A stretch of DNA of 64,000 nt. Origin: Agarilytica sp033852165 (GTDB lineage: Bacteria; Pseudomonadota; Gammaproteobacteria; Pseudomonadales; Cellvibrionaceae). Below the pieces are notes generated by a model. It saw nothing but the letters and a program-made list of their open reading frames with translations, did no database searches and was not told where the DNA came from. How positions within the stretch are numbered: the stretch's first letter is position 1; every line of letters begins with the position of its first letter. Of this stretch, positions 45,456 to 55,214 are shown piece after piece. The position numbers were made by a program, and so were the translations under genes. The stretch lies in assembly GCA_033852165.1 (NCBI GenBank), contig JAWSUZ010000006.1, positions 1-64,000 of the forward strand. Direction: 5' to 3'.

Positions 45456-46508
45456 TTATAGATTATTTTCTAAAACCGAAATTAAGCGACGAGTCTGCTC
45501 TACAGTACCAAGTGTCACACGCAAACCTGTGACGCCGCTAGCATCCAATTTCGGGCGCACTAAAATATTGGCTTCAACTAATTTCTTTTCTAGATAATCA
45601 GGAGAACCGGGGAACATCCAGATATAATTCGCGCAGCTTGGCCAATAGATAATATTCTTTTCGTCCAGAAACTTTTCCAATAACGGCTTTGACTCAGTCA
45701 TCACTTCATGAACATAGCGCTCGGTATATTCTGGATTGTCGAGTGCTGCTCGTGCAGCCACAACCGCCATCTGATTAATATCATACGGGCCACGCACACT
45801 TAACAATGCCGTAACATTTTCTTTCGATGCCATTAAGTAACCAAATCGCAGCGATGGAATACCCCAAGTTTTCGAAAATGTTCGCGTTATCACAATATTA
45901 GGATACTCATCCAAATACTCGGCAACGGTCAATTTTGAATATTCGAAATAACATTCATCCACTAAAATACAGGCATCTGGAGCGGCTTTGGCAATTGTTA
46001 GTATATCGCTGCTCGGAACACCCACTCCGCTTGGATTGTTGGGGTTGGCAATACAAATAACACGCGTCTTTGGCGTAACAGAAGTAATAATATCGTCGAC
46101 TGGCAACCCGCTTTCGCGTGAATAATGCGGAGCAATCACTTTCATGTTTTCGATTTTCGCGCACTGAGCGTACATTGCGAAATTCGGCTCTGGAATAATC
46201 ACTTCGTCGCCTGCTTTTGCGCAGGCACGAAAAATTAATTCGATTCCCTGGTCGGAACCATTGGTAATCATAATACTTTCAGCTGACACAGCTGTATAAG
46301 CCGACAAGCGCTCAACAATATCGCCATACGAGGGATACAATTGAATTTTATCACTGCGAATGTATTCAATTAACGCATCACGCACCGCTTCACCAACAGG
46401 CAAGGTCCTCTCATTAAAATCCAAAAGCAAATGCTCCGCAGGATCTCTACCTTCTAGCGGAGGCTTATAAGCGGACAGTTGATACAGGTGAGATTTAAAA
46501 ATAGGCAT
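45456..46508 (-). CDS. hisC-like: HisC-type pyridoxal-phosphate aminotransferase
   Basis: 350 residues, fold I class II aminotransferase. The PLP lysine is in RTFSKTWGIPSLRFGY; ITNGSDQGIELIF, IANPNNPSGVG and DECYFEYS line the cofactor pocket, and the C-terminal Arg in TGLRVTLGT binds the substrate acid group. It is closest in pattern to histidinol-phosphate transaminase, but no other his gene is near, so a paralogue acting on an aromatic or another amino acid is possible. It starts 120 bp downstream of proB in the same direction. Confidence 0.85.
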   Translation of the reverse strand: MPIFKSHLYQLSAYKPPLEGRDPAEHLLLDFNERTLPVGEAVRDALIEYIRSDKIQLYPSYGDIVERLSAYTAVSAESIMITNGSDQGIELIFRACAKAGDEVIIPEPNFAMYAQCAKIENMKVIAPHYSRESGLPVDDIITSVTPKTRVICIANPNNPSGVGVPSSDILTIAKAAPDACILVDECYFEYSKLTVAEYLDEYPNIVITRTFSKTWGIPSLRFGYLMASKENVTALLSVRGPYDINQMAVVAARAALDNPEYTERYVHEVMTESKPLLEKFLDEKNIIYWPSCANYIWMFPGSPDYLEKKLVEANILVRPKLDASGVTGLRVTLGTVEQTRRLISVLENNL

Positions 46509-46628
46509 AGCATTAACTTTATTAAATTAATTGAAAACAGAACGGCATATTGTGATTGAGAGGAATAAAGCTCTCAAACGAGCAGAACCTAACCGAGCCA
46601 AAAGAAGCTCACTTAATTAGCCCCTCAA

Positions 46629-47750
46629 TTAAGATAGAACTAAATTATCTCGATGGATCAGCTCATCAAAATCTTTGTAACCCAGGTGCTTTTCGATATC
46701 TTTGGAAGATTTACCGATAATTTTTCGCGTATCGTCACTGCTGTAATTCACTAGGCCACGCGCAACTTCTTGTCCCTTTCCGTCACGGCAAACAACCATT
46801 TCGCCACGGGTAAAAAAGCCATCGACAGACGTCACCCCTACAGGCAAAAGACTTTTCCCATTTTTACGCAATACTGATACTGCGCCATCATCGAGGACAA
46901 CAACACCTTTCGCTTGAAGATTCCCGGCCAGCCAGCGCTTTCGTGCTGCCAAAGGCTGCTGGTCTGCAAACAGTAAAGTCCCCAGAACCTCACCGTCAGC
47001 CACCCGAGTAATAACATTAGAAAGTTTGCCCCCAACGATGATGGTATTCGCTCCTGAGCGTGCCGCGATACGTGCCGCACGAACCTTGCTGATCATCCCA
47101 CCTCGCCCTAAGCTACCACCATCCCCCGCCATAGCATCCAACTCTGGGTCGAATGCAGAGCGCTCTTGGATAATGCTCGCAGAAGGGTTGTTACGTGGAT
47201 CACTGTCAAACATTGCGTCCTGATCCGTGAGAATGCAAAAAGTATCGGCCTCAATCAGATTCGCAACCAAGGCGCCCAAGGTATCATTATCACCAAATCG
47301 GATTTCATCCGTCACGACCGTATCATTTTCATTAATAATGGGCACAACGCCATAATGAATAAGAGTTCGAATGGTCGAACGCGCATTCAAGTAACGTTGT
47401 CGATCGGACAAATCATCATGATCCAACAAAATCTGCGCAGTTTTCAATTCATACTTTTGGAATTCTTCTTCGTAAGCCTGAACTAAGCTCGACTGACCCA
47501 CTGCAGCTGCAGCTTGCTGCTCATGTATCGATTGAGGACGAGACGTCCAACCTAAGCGTGTCATTCCGGCGGCAACAGCTCCGGATGACACGATGACAAT
47601 TTCATAACCGCGCGTATTGAGTTCGGCAATTTCCTTTACCCAAGCCGCCATCGCCTGCTGATCGAGACCACGCCCGCCATCCGTTAGTAGTGCGCTGCCA
47701 ATTTTAACAACCCAACGTCGACTTTGTTTTATCTGCTGTCGCTTACTCAT
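46629..47750 (-). CDS. proB: Glutamate 5-kinase with PUA domain
   Basis: 373 residues. The amino-acid kinase domain (1-260) begins RWVVKIGSALLTDGGRGLD and contains VSSGAVAAGMTRLG, PIINENDTVVTDEIRFGDND and GRGGMISKVRAARIAA. The C-terminal PUA domain (about 280-370) has KSLLPVGVTSVDGFFTRGEMV. It phosphorylates glutamate in the first step of proline synthesis and is usually inhibited by proline. The order rplU-rpmA-obgE-proB is the common gammaproteobacterial arrangement. Confidence 0.95.
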   Translation of the reverse strand: MSKRQQIKQSRRWVVKIGSALLTDGGRGLDQQAMAAWVKEIAELNTRGYEIVIVSSGAVAAGMTRLGWTSRPQSIHEQQAAAAVGQSSLVQAYEEEFQKYELKTAQILLDHDDLSDRQRYLNARSTIRTLIHYGVVPIINENDTVVTDEIRFGDNDTLGALVANLIEADTFCILTDQDAMFDSDPRNNPSASIIQERSAFDPELDAMAGDGGSLGRGGMISKVRAARIAARSGANTIIVGGKLSNVITRVADGEVLGTLLFADQQPLAARKRWLAGNLQAKGVVVLDDGAVSVLRKNGKSLLPVGVTSVDGFFTRGEMVVCRDGKGQEVARGLVNYSSDDTRKIIGKSSKDIEKHLGYKDFDELIHRDNLVLS

Positions 47751-47809
47751 TGCTCACTTTCTTCGGTGCGGGCTTTTTTGCCCAATTGGACGATCTTACG
47801 TCAGTAGTT

Positions 47810-49000
47810 TTAGCGAACGTATTCGACGTCGACATCGTCGCCATCATCGTCATCGTCCGCGGTATCATCACTCTGCTTTGAAGCCCTTTGCAATAAACGT
47901 AAGCTATCAATTCTTTCTCGCGCCTCTGCCTGCATCTGCAATTGAAGATTTTGCTCTGCCTCTAACACATCAGCATCTTCCTTCTCTTCTAACCAGCGCT
48001 CTTCTAAATAGATCAACAGGTCTTCACAAAGAGCCTTTAATCCCACTTTATTGATCGTAGACACGGTATAAACCGGTCCTGTCCAATTGAGCGCCTCAAC
48101 GATTGCCTGCTTGCGCACTTCAACTTCTTCTTCTGGCAACAAGTCACACTTATTGATCACCAACCAACGCGGACGCTGTGAAAGGCCGGCACTAAAACGC
48201 TCCAACTCACGTGTAATACTCAAGGCATTTTCAGCGGGGTCAGAACCGTCAATTGGGTACACATCCACCATATGCAATAAAATTCGACAACGCGTGAGGT
48301 GCTTTAAGAAGCGAATTCCTAAACCTGCACCATCCGATGCCCCCTCAATAAGACCCGGTATATCAGCCACGACAAAGCTTCGATACTCTTGAATTTTAAC
48401 AACACCAAGGCTCGGGATGAGGGTCGTGAAGGGGTAATCTGCCACTTTGGGCTGCGCTGCGGACACTGAGCGAATAAATGTAGACTTGCCGGCATTCGGA
48501 AGCCCCAAAGTTCCCACATCAGCTAGCAGCTTAAGCTCCAGCTTAAGATCTCGTTCATCGCCATCACTACCATCACTGGTCTGACGAGGCGCTCGGTTAA
48601 CACTGGATTTAAACCGTGCGTTACCAAGTCCATGGAATCCACCCTGCGCCACTAACATCACTTCACCATGCTTGGTTAAATCACCGACGAGCTCTTCGGT
48701 TTCCCGATCTAATATTGTCGTACCCACCGGCACTTTGAGGATCAAGTCAGCGCCCTTGGCTCCCCGACAATCACGTCCGCGGCCACCGGCACCCGGTTTT
48801 GCCCGATAGTTACGCTGATAGCGAAAATCCACTAGGGTGTTGATATTCTCATCGGCTTCAAGATAGACACTCCCGCCATCACCACCATCGCCACCGTCTG
48901 GGCCGCCGCGCTCAATATATTTTTCCCGACGAAAACTTAAGCATCCGTTACCGCCTTTACCCGCTTGAACGGTGATAGGTGCTTCATCTACAAATTTCAT
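47810..49000 (-). CDS. obgE: GTPase Obg (ribosome assembly)
   Basis: 396 residues. The glycine-rich Obg fold (1-158) includes CLSFRREKYIERGGPDGGDG and GGRGRDCRGAKGAD. The G domain has P-loop GLPNAGKSTFI, switch DYPFTTLIPSLGVV, DIPGLIEGASDGAGLG and NKCD. The C-terminal tail is strongly acidic (DDTADDDDDGDDVDVE), as usual in proteobacteria. Obg assists late 50S maturation and stress responses. It follows rpmA after a long gap with a terminator hairpin. Confidence 0.96.
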   Translation of the reverse strand: MKFVDEAPITVQAGKGGNGCLSFRREKYIERGGPDGGDGGDGGSVYLEADENINTLVDFRYQRNYRAKPGAGGRGRDCRGAKGADLILKVPVGTTILDRETEELVGDLTKHGEVMLVAQGGFHGLGNARFKSSVNRAPRQTSDGSDGDERDLKLELKLLADVGTLGLPNAGKSTFIRSVSAAQPKVADYPFTTLIPSLGVVKIQEYRSFVVADIPGLIEGASDGAGLGIRFLKHLTRCRILLHMVDVYPIDGSDPAENALSITRELERFSAGLSQRPRWLVINKCDLLPEEEVEVRKQAIVEALNWTGPVYTVSTINKVGLKALCEDLLIYLEERWLEEKEDADVLEAEQNLQLQMQAEARERIDSLRLLQRASKQSDDTADDDDDGDDVDVEYVR

Positions 49001-49220
49001 GACGATTACTCAGTGTGAAAATGGGTGTGTTTTTATAAGGCATTTCTAAAAATGCACTTTTCGCGATGTCGGCGTCAGCTCCGTACTCGAATCCTCATGC
49101 ACCCCATGTACACTGCGATTCTCCGTGCGGTGCTTCTCCGCCCTCACAAAAAAAACCTATTTTTAGAGGTGCCCTATATTTATATTCTAGGTCTTTTTAG
49201 ACCTATCTAGGCCTATCAAA

Positions 49221-49260
49221 ACCAAAAACGCCCCACTACTGTAATTTCAGCAGTGGGGCG
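49221..49260 (-). terminator. rpmA terminator
   Basis: On the minus strand CGCCCCACTGCTG and CAGTAGTGGGGCG form a 13-bp stem (one mismatch) followed by TTTTTGG. It lies about 45 bp after the rpmA stop, so obgE expression may depend on read-through or on its own promoter. Confidence 0.88.
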
Positions 49261-49306
49261 CTCTTATTCGGTACTGTTTTTGAAGCGGTTTCAAATCCGC
49301 ATCAAA

Positions 49307-49564
49307 TTAGGCAGTTATGATCGAAACGAACTGACGACCTTTTGGGCCTTTAATTTTAAACTGAACTGCGCCATCAGCTTTTGCGAAGAGCGTGTAGTCT
49401 TTACCTACACCAATGTTTTGTCCCGCATGGAACTTAGTTCCACGTTGACGAACAATAATGTTACCAGCAACAACTTGCTCGCCGCCAAACTTTTTCACAC
49501 CTAAGCGTTTACTCTCGGAATCTCTACCGTTATTAGTACTACCGCCTGCTTTCTTATGTGCCAT
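49307..49564 (-). CDS. rpmA: 50S ribosomal protein L27
   Basis: 85 residues, beginning AHKKAGGSTNNGRDSESKRLGVK, the conserved N-terminus that reaches the peptidyl-transferase centre. GGEQVVAGNIIVRQRGTKFHAG is the core. No N-terminal extension is present, so no protease processing is needed. It follows rplU by 30 bp and is followed by a strong terminator. Confidence 0.97.
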   Translation of the reverse strand: MAHKKAGGSTNNGRDSESKRLGVKKFGGEQVVAGNIIVRQRGTKFHAGQNIGVGKDYTLFAKADGAVQFKIKGPKGRQFVSIITA

Positions 49565-49594
49565 GACCTATATCCTCAAACTTTACGTTTGCTA

Positions 49595-49906
49595 TTAACC
49601 TTTAATACCAGTGATTTTCACTTCTGTGTACCACTGACGATGACCTTGACGTGTCATAGAGTGCTTACGGCGACGAAACTTGATGATCGTCACTTTATCG
49701 CCACGGCCGTGAGAAAGAATCTCCGCTGTGACTTTGGCACCCTCAACAATCGGCGCACCGATTTTGACGTCTTCGCCATTTGCTACCAATAGTACTTGGT
49801 CGAAATCGATCGTTTCACCAGTGGCGGCTTCAATTTTTTCTAGGCGTAATACTTCGCCTTCTTCAACGCGATGCTGCTTGCCACCGGCTGCGATAACTGC
49901 GTACAT
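49595..49906 (-). CDS. rplU: 50S ribosomal protein L21
   Basis: 103 residues from ATG 49906 (MYAVIAAGGKQHRVEEG), the standard L21 start; an in-frame ATG at 49966 would add 20 foreign residues. The C-terminus KVTIIKFRRRKHSMTRQGHRQWYTEVKI is the family signature (core RRRKHSMTRQGHRQ). It binds 23S rRNA. First gene of rplU-rpmA, divergent from ispB. Confidence 0.97.
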   Translation of the reverse strand: MYAVIAAGGKQHRVEEGEVLRLEKIEAATGETIDFDQVLLVANGEDVKIGAPIVEGAKVTAEILSHGRGDKVTIIKFRRRKHSMTRQGHRQWYTEVKITGIKG

Positions 49907-50289
49907 ACTTGCTCCAAAATAATAAGTTTGGACGATACGAAGCAGCTTGATTGACCGAAATATCAACCTGAAATCAATTCAAGGCTATTTTGGCTACCAA
50001 CCCAGCATTTAAAGTGACCAATTGGCAAAGTAACGGAATGTCACTTAAAACCCTTCAATCCCACAAAGCTTGCATCGTTGAGTTACGTTTTAACGGGCGC
50101 GAATTCTAATCGATAACCCCTCCCCTTAGCAAGCAGAACAGCAGAAGTAAACAAAAGAAACTTGCTCTAGTCCTCCACTTGGACAAAGTTCCACTCGCAG
50201 TAATAAGTAGGCCCGCCGATGCTTGACACTGAGAGGGCTGAGCCCTAGCATCGCAGCGAAATCACCTCGCCGTTTTACATAGGTATTCG
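49907..50289. other. Divergent promoter region rplU/ispB
   Basis: 383 bp between divergent genes, the usual arrangement for these two. It should hold both promoters and the rplU leader. No repeat or RNA element was recognised. Confidence 0.5.
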
Positions 50290-51252
50290 ATGTTTTCATT
50301 TCAAAAAGTTGTTGAGGCCGAGTTCGAGCAACTCAACGACACCATCGTACAACAATTGCACTCCGACGTTGGGCTAGTCGAGAACATCGGCCACTATATT
50401 GTCGATGCCGGCGGAAAACGCCTGCGCCCTTTGCTGGTACTGTTATTTGCTAAAGCGCTTGAGCATAAAGACCAAACCCAGATCGATCTCGCCACTATTA
50501 TCGAATTTATTCATACCGCCACTCTACTGCACGATGATGTCGTCGACATCTCATCATTGAGACGTGGGCGAGCAACGGCCAACGCTAAGTGGGGTAACGC
50601 GCCTAGTGTACTCGTGGGTGATTTCTTATATTCCCGCGCATTTCAAATGATGATCAGTATCGGCAATATGAACATCATGTCGATACTGTCCAGCACCACC
50701 AATGTGATTGCAGAAGGCGAAGTTCAGCAGCTGGTGAACGCAAAAAACCCCGATGTGGACGAAGCCGCTTATATGACGGTTATCCACAAAAAAACAGCGG
50801 TCTTGTTTGAAGCGGCATGCGAAACCGCTACAGTTCTCGCTCAAGGTAGCCGCGAACAGCAAGCGGCAGCTAAAAACTATGGCTATCATCTCGGCATTGC
50901 TTTTCAGCTAATTGACGACGCCCTGGACTATGATGGCGACACTGAGACCCTGGGCAAGAATATTGGTGACGACTTAGCTGAGGGCAAGCCAACCCTTCCC
51001 CTTATCTACGCCATGGCAAAAAGCGACGCCGAAACCGCTACAATGATCCGAGAATCCATCCAAAACAGCAGCATCGACAAGCTCGATGACATTGTCAGCG
51101 CTGTGAAAGGATGCGGGGGACTCGATTATGTGCGACAAAAAGCGCAAACTCATGTTGAGCAAGCCAAAGCGGCGCTCAACCATATGCCCGAATCGCCATA
51201 TAAAACAGCACTGCTGGATTTGGCAAATTTTTCTGTAGAACGCTCATTCTAA
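50290..51252 (+). CDS. ispB: Octaprenyl (polyprenyl) diphosphate synthase
   Basis: 320 residues, trans-prenyltransferase. First Asp-rich motif LLHDDVVDISSLRRG and second QLIDDALDYDGD bind magnesium-diphosphate; GGKRLRPLLVLL binds the isopentenyl diphosphate. It makes the polyprenyl side chain of ubiquinone. The ring-side chain length (8 or otherwise) cannot be fixed by eye. It lies opposite rplU as in E. coli and Pseudomonas, and 67 bp before pgi. Confidence 0.94.
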   Translation: MFSFQKVVEAEFEQLNDTIVQQLHSDVGLVENIGHYIVDAGGKRLRPLLVLLFAKALEHKDQTQIDLATIIEFIHTATLLHDDVVDISSLRRGRATANAKWGNAPSVLVGDFLYSRAFQMMISIGNMNIMSILSSTTNVIAEGEVQQLVNAKNPDVDEAAYMTVIHKKTAVLFEAACETATVLAQGSREQQAAAKNYGYHLGIAFQLIDDALDYDGDTETLGKNIGDDLAEGKPTLPLIYAMAKSDAETATMIRESIQNSSIDKLDDIVSAVKGCGGLDYVRQKAQTHVEQAKAALNHMPESPYKTALLDLANFSVERSF

Positions 51253-51319
51253 TAAAGCTGCACCGCTATTACCCATATGAAGTAAAGGCGGCGCCAATAA
51301 AAATGGTTGTGATTCACTT

Positions 51320-52963
51320 ATGAACACTACGTCTCTTTCCGATTTATACGAAAACTGGTCTCAAATAGCTGAACAAAAACAACGCTGGCAGGGTAAAACT
51401 CTGAACAGCCTGTTTGAAGAAGACCCGAACAGAGCTGAACGCTACACCGTTTCAGGCGCGGGCTTAAATCTCGACTACTCTAAAAACCATCTCGACGAAG
51501 AGTCGCTCGGTCTTCTCCAATCCGTTGCTGAGCAAGCCAACCTTTCTGCAGCAATTAAAAGATTATTGCGCGGCGACGAAATCAACAACACAGAAAAGCG
51601 ACCCGCACTTCACACGGCACTTCGATTCCATGGCGCACCCTATACTGACGAGCAGAAAATCGTCGATGCGACACTGAAACAGATGTCATCCCTCATTGAT
51701 CGGGTATACAGCGGTAAATGGCTCGGCTTTCGCGGTAATACGATAAAAGACGTTGTTAACATAGGAATAGGCGGCTCCGACCTTGGGCCACGCATGATTA
51801 CCAAGGCTCTGACGCCATTTCACAACAAAAAAGTAAAGGTTCACTTTGTTGCTAACATTGATGGCGCGGAGATTAATGATCTTCTGAGCGAGGTAGATCC
51901 AGGCCGAACCTTATTCATTGTCGCATCCAAATCTTTCTCCACTTTAGAGACCCTACAAAACTCCCTCACCGCACGCCAGTGGATGACAGACCACGGTTGC
52001 GAGCACGCGGAACTGGCCAAGCATTTCATTGCGATATCTTCCAAGGTGGATAAAGCCGTTGAGTTTGGCATCGCCGAAGAGAACATCTACCCCATATGGG
52101 ATTGGGTCGGCGGACGCTATTCACTTTGGTCCGCAATCGGCCTTCCGATTGCTTTTGCCATAGGAATGGATAATTTCAACAAAATGCGGGAAGGTGGAGA
52201 AGCAATGGATAGCCATTTTGCCACCGCTCCGCTTGAACGAAATATTCCCGTTTTAATGGCTCTCATCATATTTTGGTACAGCAGTGTTATGGGCAGTAAT
52301 AACCAAGCGGTTTTGCCTTACGCTCATCACTTACAACTATTGCCAGCTTACTTACAGCAGCTTGAGATGGAAAGTAATGGAAAATCAGTAACTCGGGAAG
52401 GCCAAGCCTTAGACTACCAAACCGGCTCGATCATATGGGGAACAGAAGGCAGCAATGGACAGCACTCCTTCCACCAACTGCTTCACCAAGGAACGATTAC
52501 GACACCCATTGATTTTATTACGACGCTCCGCGCCCACCACGCGCTCAGCCATCAACATAAATTTTTGTTTGCGAATTGCGTTGCTCAAAGCCAAGCCCTT
52601 ATGACCGGGAGAGACTTGGAAACAGCCGAGGCCGAACTACGAAGCCAAGGCGCTAGCGAAGACGATATAGAACTTATCGCGCCACACAAAGTCCACTCGG
52701 GCAATCGACCCAGCTCCATGCTGTTTATGGATTCTTTAACACCCGCCACCCTTGGGTCGTTGGTCGCAGCATACGAGCACAAGGTATTTACCTTGAGCGT
52801 ATTATGGAATATCAATGCCTTTGACCAGTGGGGAGTTGAACTCGGCAAGCTACTCGGCACTCATATCGCAACAGCCATTGATACAACCGATGTTCCCGGA
52901 GACTGGGATTCATCAACCCGAAAGCTGATTCAGAGCTTTAACGATCTCAACAAAACCATTTAA
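51320..52963 (+). CDS. pgi: Glucose-6-phosphate isomerase
   Basis: 547 residues, full length. Signatures: VVNIGIGGSDLGPRMITKAL (core GIGGSDLGPRM), the FVANIDG segment, FIVASKSFSTLETL, WVGGRYSLWSAIGLP with the catalytic region, and the final Lys motif NAFDQWGVELGK. It interconverts glucose-6-P and fructose-6-P in the cytosol. It may be co-transcribed with ispB; a GC-rich hairpin follows. Confidence 0.97.
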   Translation: MNTTSLSDLYENWSQIAEQKQRWQGKTLNSLFEEDPNRAERYTVSGAGLNLDYSKNHLDEESLGLLQSVAEQANLSAAIKRLLRGDEINNTEKRPALHTALRFHGAPYTDEQKIVDATLKQMSSLIDRVYSGKWLGFRGNTIKDVVNIGIGGSDLGPRMITKALTPFHNKKVKVHFVANIDGAEINDLLSEVDPGRTLFIVASKSFSTLETLQNSLTARQWMTDHGCEHAELAKHFIAISSKVDKAVEFGIAEENIYPIWDWVGGRYSLWSAIGLPIAFAIGMDNFNKMREGGEAMDSHFATAPLERNIPVLMALIIFWYSSVMGSNNQAVLPYAHHLQLLPAYLQQLEMESNGKSVTREGQALDYQTGSIIWGTEGSNGQHSFHQLLHQGTITTPIDFITTLRAHHALSHQHKFLFANCVAQSQALMTGRDLETAEAELRSQGASEDDIELIAPHKVHSGNRPSSMLFMDSLTPATLGSLVAAYEHKVFTLSVLWNINAFDQWGVELGKLLGTHIATAIDTTDVPGDWDSSTRKLIQSFNDLNKTI

Positions 52964-52976
52964 CAATGAACGACAT

Positions 52977-53004
52977 GGCTGGCGCCCAAATACCGGGCAC
53001 CAGC
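52977..53004 (+). terminator. Hairpin after pgi
   Basis: GGCTGGCGCCC pairs with GGGCACCAGCC (one mismatch) around AAATACC. There is no T run, so it may be a weak terminator or an mRNA-stabilising stem. Confidence 0.5.
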
Positions 53005-53140
53005 CATATAAAACGTTATTTATCACACAAATATCACACCCCCTCTTTTTTCAGAACTTTCCACTTCCCCCCCAGTCCTATCACCTGCACAATATAATTT
53101 TTCACCCTAACAAAACATAACTAACTCTTTGGAGCTTTCA

Positions 53141-53404
53141 ATGAAAAAAATGACAAAAACTCTCGCAATTTCTGGTGCTATTGCAGCAGGCATAATGATG
53201 GCTGCTGCTGGTGACGTTTACGCAGGCGGAGACAAGATGGAAAAATGCTATGGCGTAGCAAAAGCAGGAAAAAATGACTGTGCAGGTAGCGGCTCTAGCT
53301 GTGCGGGTTCAAGCAAAATTGATGGTCAAAAAGATGCGTGGATGTATGTTCCTAAAGGCGCTTGCGAAAAAATCGTAGGTGGAAGCAAAACTTCTAGCAA
53401 ATAA
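53141..53404 (+). CDS. bufA: Bufferin-type RiPP metallophore precursor (BufA1)
   Basis: 87 residues from ATG 53141 with TTTGGAGC upstream. A Sec signal peptide (1-28, cut after DVYA) precedes a small mature peptide with four Cys residues at 36, 47, 54 and 75 in the conserved pattern KCYGVAKAGKNDCA, SSCAG and KGACEKIVGG. This is the DUF2282 (BufA1) family. In known bufferins the two central Cys residues are converted to thiooxazoles by the MNIO enzyme, and the peptide chelates copper in the periplasm. It is followed by a terminator-like hairpin that could give excess precursor mRNA over the enzyme genes. Confidence 0.93.
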   Translation: MKKMTKTLAISGAIAAGIMMAAAGDVYAGGDKMEKCYGVAKAGKNDCAGSGSSCAGSSKIDGQKDAWMYVPKGACEKIVGGSKTSSK

Positions 53405-53413
53405 AAACGTTTG

Positions 53414-53443
53414 AAAATGGCGTTCGAAGTGGGCGCCATTTTT
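53414..53443 (+). terminator. Attenuator-like hairpin between bufA and bufB
   Basis: AAAATGGCG pairs with CGCCATTTT around an 11-base loop, followed by TATAT. Placement inside the operon, directly after the precursor gene, suggests partial termination. Confidence 0.75.
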
Positions 53444-53584
53444 ATATATGCCTTACTTGGCATGCTCACTAAACGTGGAAATTCGACATACTCTCTTGAA
53501 GCAAATACATGACTTAAACTCATTACACATGACATAAGCCACGACTTCTCTGCCACTTATTGATAACTGTCGAATAGAACGCCA

Positions 53585-54448
53585 ATGAAACAACTTCCCC
53601 CATCATCCGGTATTAGCCTAAAGGCTCAGCACTATCAGGAACTGATCAATAATCCGGGAACAACTGGCTGGTTGGAACTGCACCCTGAAAACTACATGGG
53701 ATTAGGCGGTCCTCCTCATCGTTACCTGAAAGCCATAAGTGAAACCTACCCAATATCAATGCATGGCGTTGGTATGTCTCTTGGCAGTGCAGACGGCGTC
53801 AACGAGGAGCACCTTGAGCGTTTGAAAAATTTAGTTGAGCGCTATCAACCCGCACATGTATCAGAACACTTATCATGGAGCCACTGGAACAGCATTTACT
53901 TAAACGATTTGCTTCCTCTGCCCTACACCCACGAAAGTTTGGATGTTATTTGCAACAATATCGACAAAGTCCAAACAAGACTGGGGCGACAAATTCTTAT
54001 TGAAAATCCTTCGACCTATATTGATTTTAAAAAAAGCGACTTCTCTGAGGGCGATTTTTTTAAAGCCATAATTTCCCGATGCGACTGCCGTATATTACTC
54101 GACATTAACAATGTATACGTTTCGGCATTTAACAACCAATTTGATCCATATGAGTACATCGATTCGTTTCCTACCGATCACGTTTCCGAAATTCACCTGG
54201 CAGGTCACAGCATTAAAACACTTTCAAACAACACCGCTATACGCATTGACGATCACGGCTCAGAGGTGCGTACTGAAGTTTGGAAACTGTATGAATATTT
54301 CTTCGCGCAGCAAAATAGAGCCATTCCCACATTAGTCGAATGGGATACAGACGTGCCGGAATTGGACACGCTATTAAATGAAGCAAAAAAAGCAGATATA
54401 AGCATGCATCAAGGGTTGGAAAACGCTGTAAAGGATAGTGCGAGATGA
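53585..54448 (+). CDS. bufB: MNIO-family enzyme BufB (DUF692)
   Basis: 287 residues, TIM-barrel multinuclear iron enzyme. Metal-ligand motifs in order are MHGVGMSLGSADG, VSEHLSW, ILIENPSTY, LLDINNVYVSAFN, EIHLAGHS, IRIDDHGSEV and LVEWDTDVPEL. MNIO enzymes oxidise Cys residues of the precursor to heterocycles, using a mixed-valent iron cluster and oxygen. It acts on the BufA peptide encoded just upstream, with the BufC partner encoded next (4-bp ATGA overlap). High family confidence. Confidence 0.94.
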   Translation: MKQLPPSSGISLKAQHYQELINNPGTTGWLELHPENYMGLGGPPHRYLKAISETYPISMHGVGMSLGSADGVNEEHLERLKNLVERYQPAHVSEHLSWSHWNSIYLNDLLPLPYTHESLDVICNNIDKVQTRLGRQILIENPSTYIDFKKSDFSEGDFFKAIISRCDCRILLDINNVYVSAFNNQFDPYEYIDSFPTDHVSEIHLAGHSIKTLSNNTAIRIDDHGSEVRTEVWKLYEYFFAQQNRAIPTLVEWDTDVPELDTLLNEAKKADISMHQGLENAVKDSAR

Positions 54449-55212
54449 AACTTTCCCGATTTCAAAAAAGCATGACAAATGAAGTGTTTCGCCAAGAAAA
54501 AAGTCCAACATTAAACGACTATTTAAAAAGTTACGGCCCTAGAGAGCTAGAAGAGCGACTAGCCATCTATCAAAATAATACTTTCCAGTCGCTATCTGAG
54601 GTTATCAAAGATTTATACCCCACTATAGAGCTTACTATTGGAGGTGAGTTATTAGGCGCATGTGCTCGCTCATTTATTGAGAGAAACCCACCCAGCTCTC
54701 CAGTTATGCAAGAGTACGCTCTCGATTTTCCTCAGTTTTTATTAACATTCCCTCCGGTACAATCCACGCCGTATTTGTGCGACCTCGCGAAAATCGATTT
54801 ACTGCAACACCAAAGCTATCACGCTAAAGATGAAGACTCTCTACCGGCAGAAGCTTTTACAGCAATAGATATCACCACCTTAGCCTCCTCTCGAATAAAG
54901 CCCATCAGCTCCGCCTTTCTTCTGAGCTCACCCTATGCAGTATTTAATATGTGGCAACTCGCAATAGGGGAATGCCGCGATGAAGTAAATGCAAATACCC
55001 CCCAAAACTTATTAGTCATTAGAGTTGAGGCTCTGGTAAAAGTTTATGAACTCGACAATGGGGTCTTCACCTTTTTAGATGCCCTAGCGAAAAATTCGAT
55101 CGTATACGAAGCTCTGGAGTGCGCAACGGAACAGGCCTCAGACTTTAATCCAACCCAGGCAATTTCTTTTTTAATTCAATCAGGCTTTACCGCCAATATT
55201 CTCGGAGAATAA
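54445..55212 (+). CDS. bufC: BufC/HvfC-type partner protein
   Basis: 255 residues. The N-terminal HvfC/BufC helical domain (LEERLAIYQNNTFQSLSEVIKDLYPTIE core, about 35-70) is followed by FIERNPPSSPVMQEYALDFPQFL. The C-terminal domain (about 150-250) is an RRE-like fold. It overlaps bufB by 4 bp (ATGA). In studied systems BufC-like proteins present the precursor to the MNIO enzyme. The older database name is DNA-binding domain protein, but binding of DNA is not supported by the context here. Confidence 0.9.
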   Translation: MKLSRFQKSMTNEVFRQEKSPTLNDYLKSYGPRELEERLAIYQNNTFQSLSEVIKDLYPTIELTIGGELLGACARSFIERNPPSSPVMQEYALDFPQFLLTFPPVQSTPYLCDLAKIDLLQHQSYHAKDEDSLPAEAFTAIDITTLASSRIKPISSAFLLSSPYAVFNMWQLAIGECRDEVNANTPQNLLVIRVEALVKVYELDNGVFTFLDALAKNSIVYEALECATEQASDFNPTQAISFLIQSGFTANILGE

Positions 55213-55214
55213 TT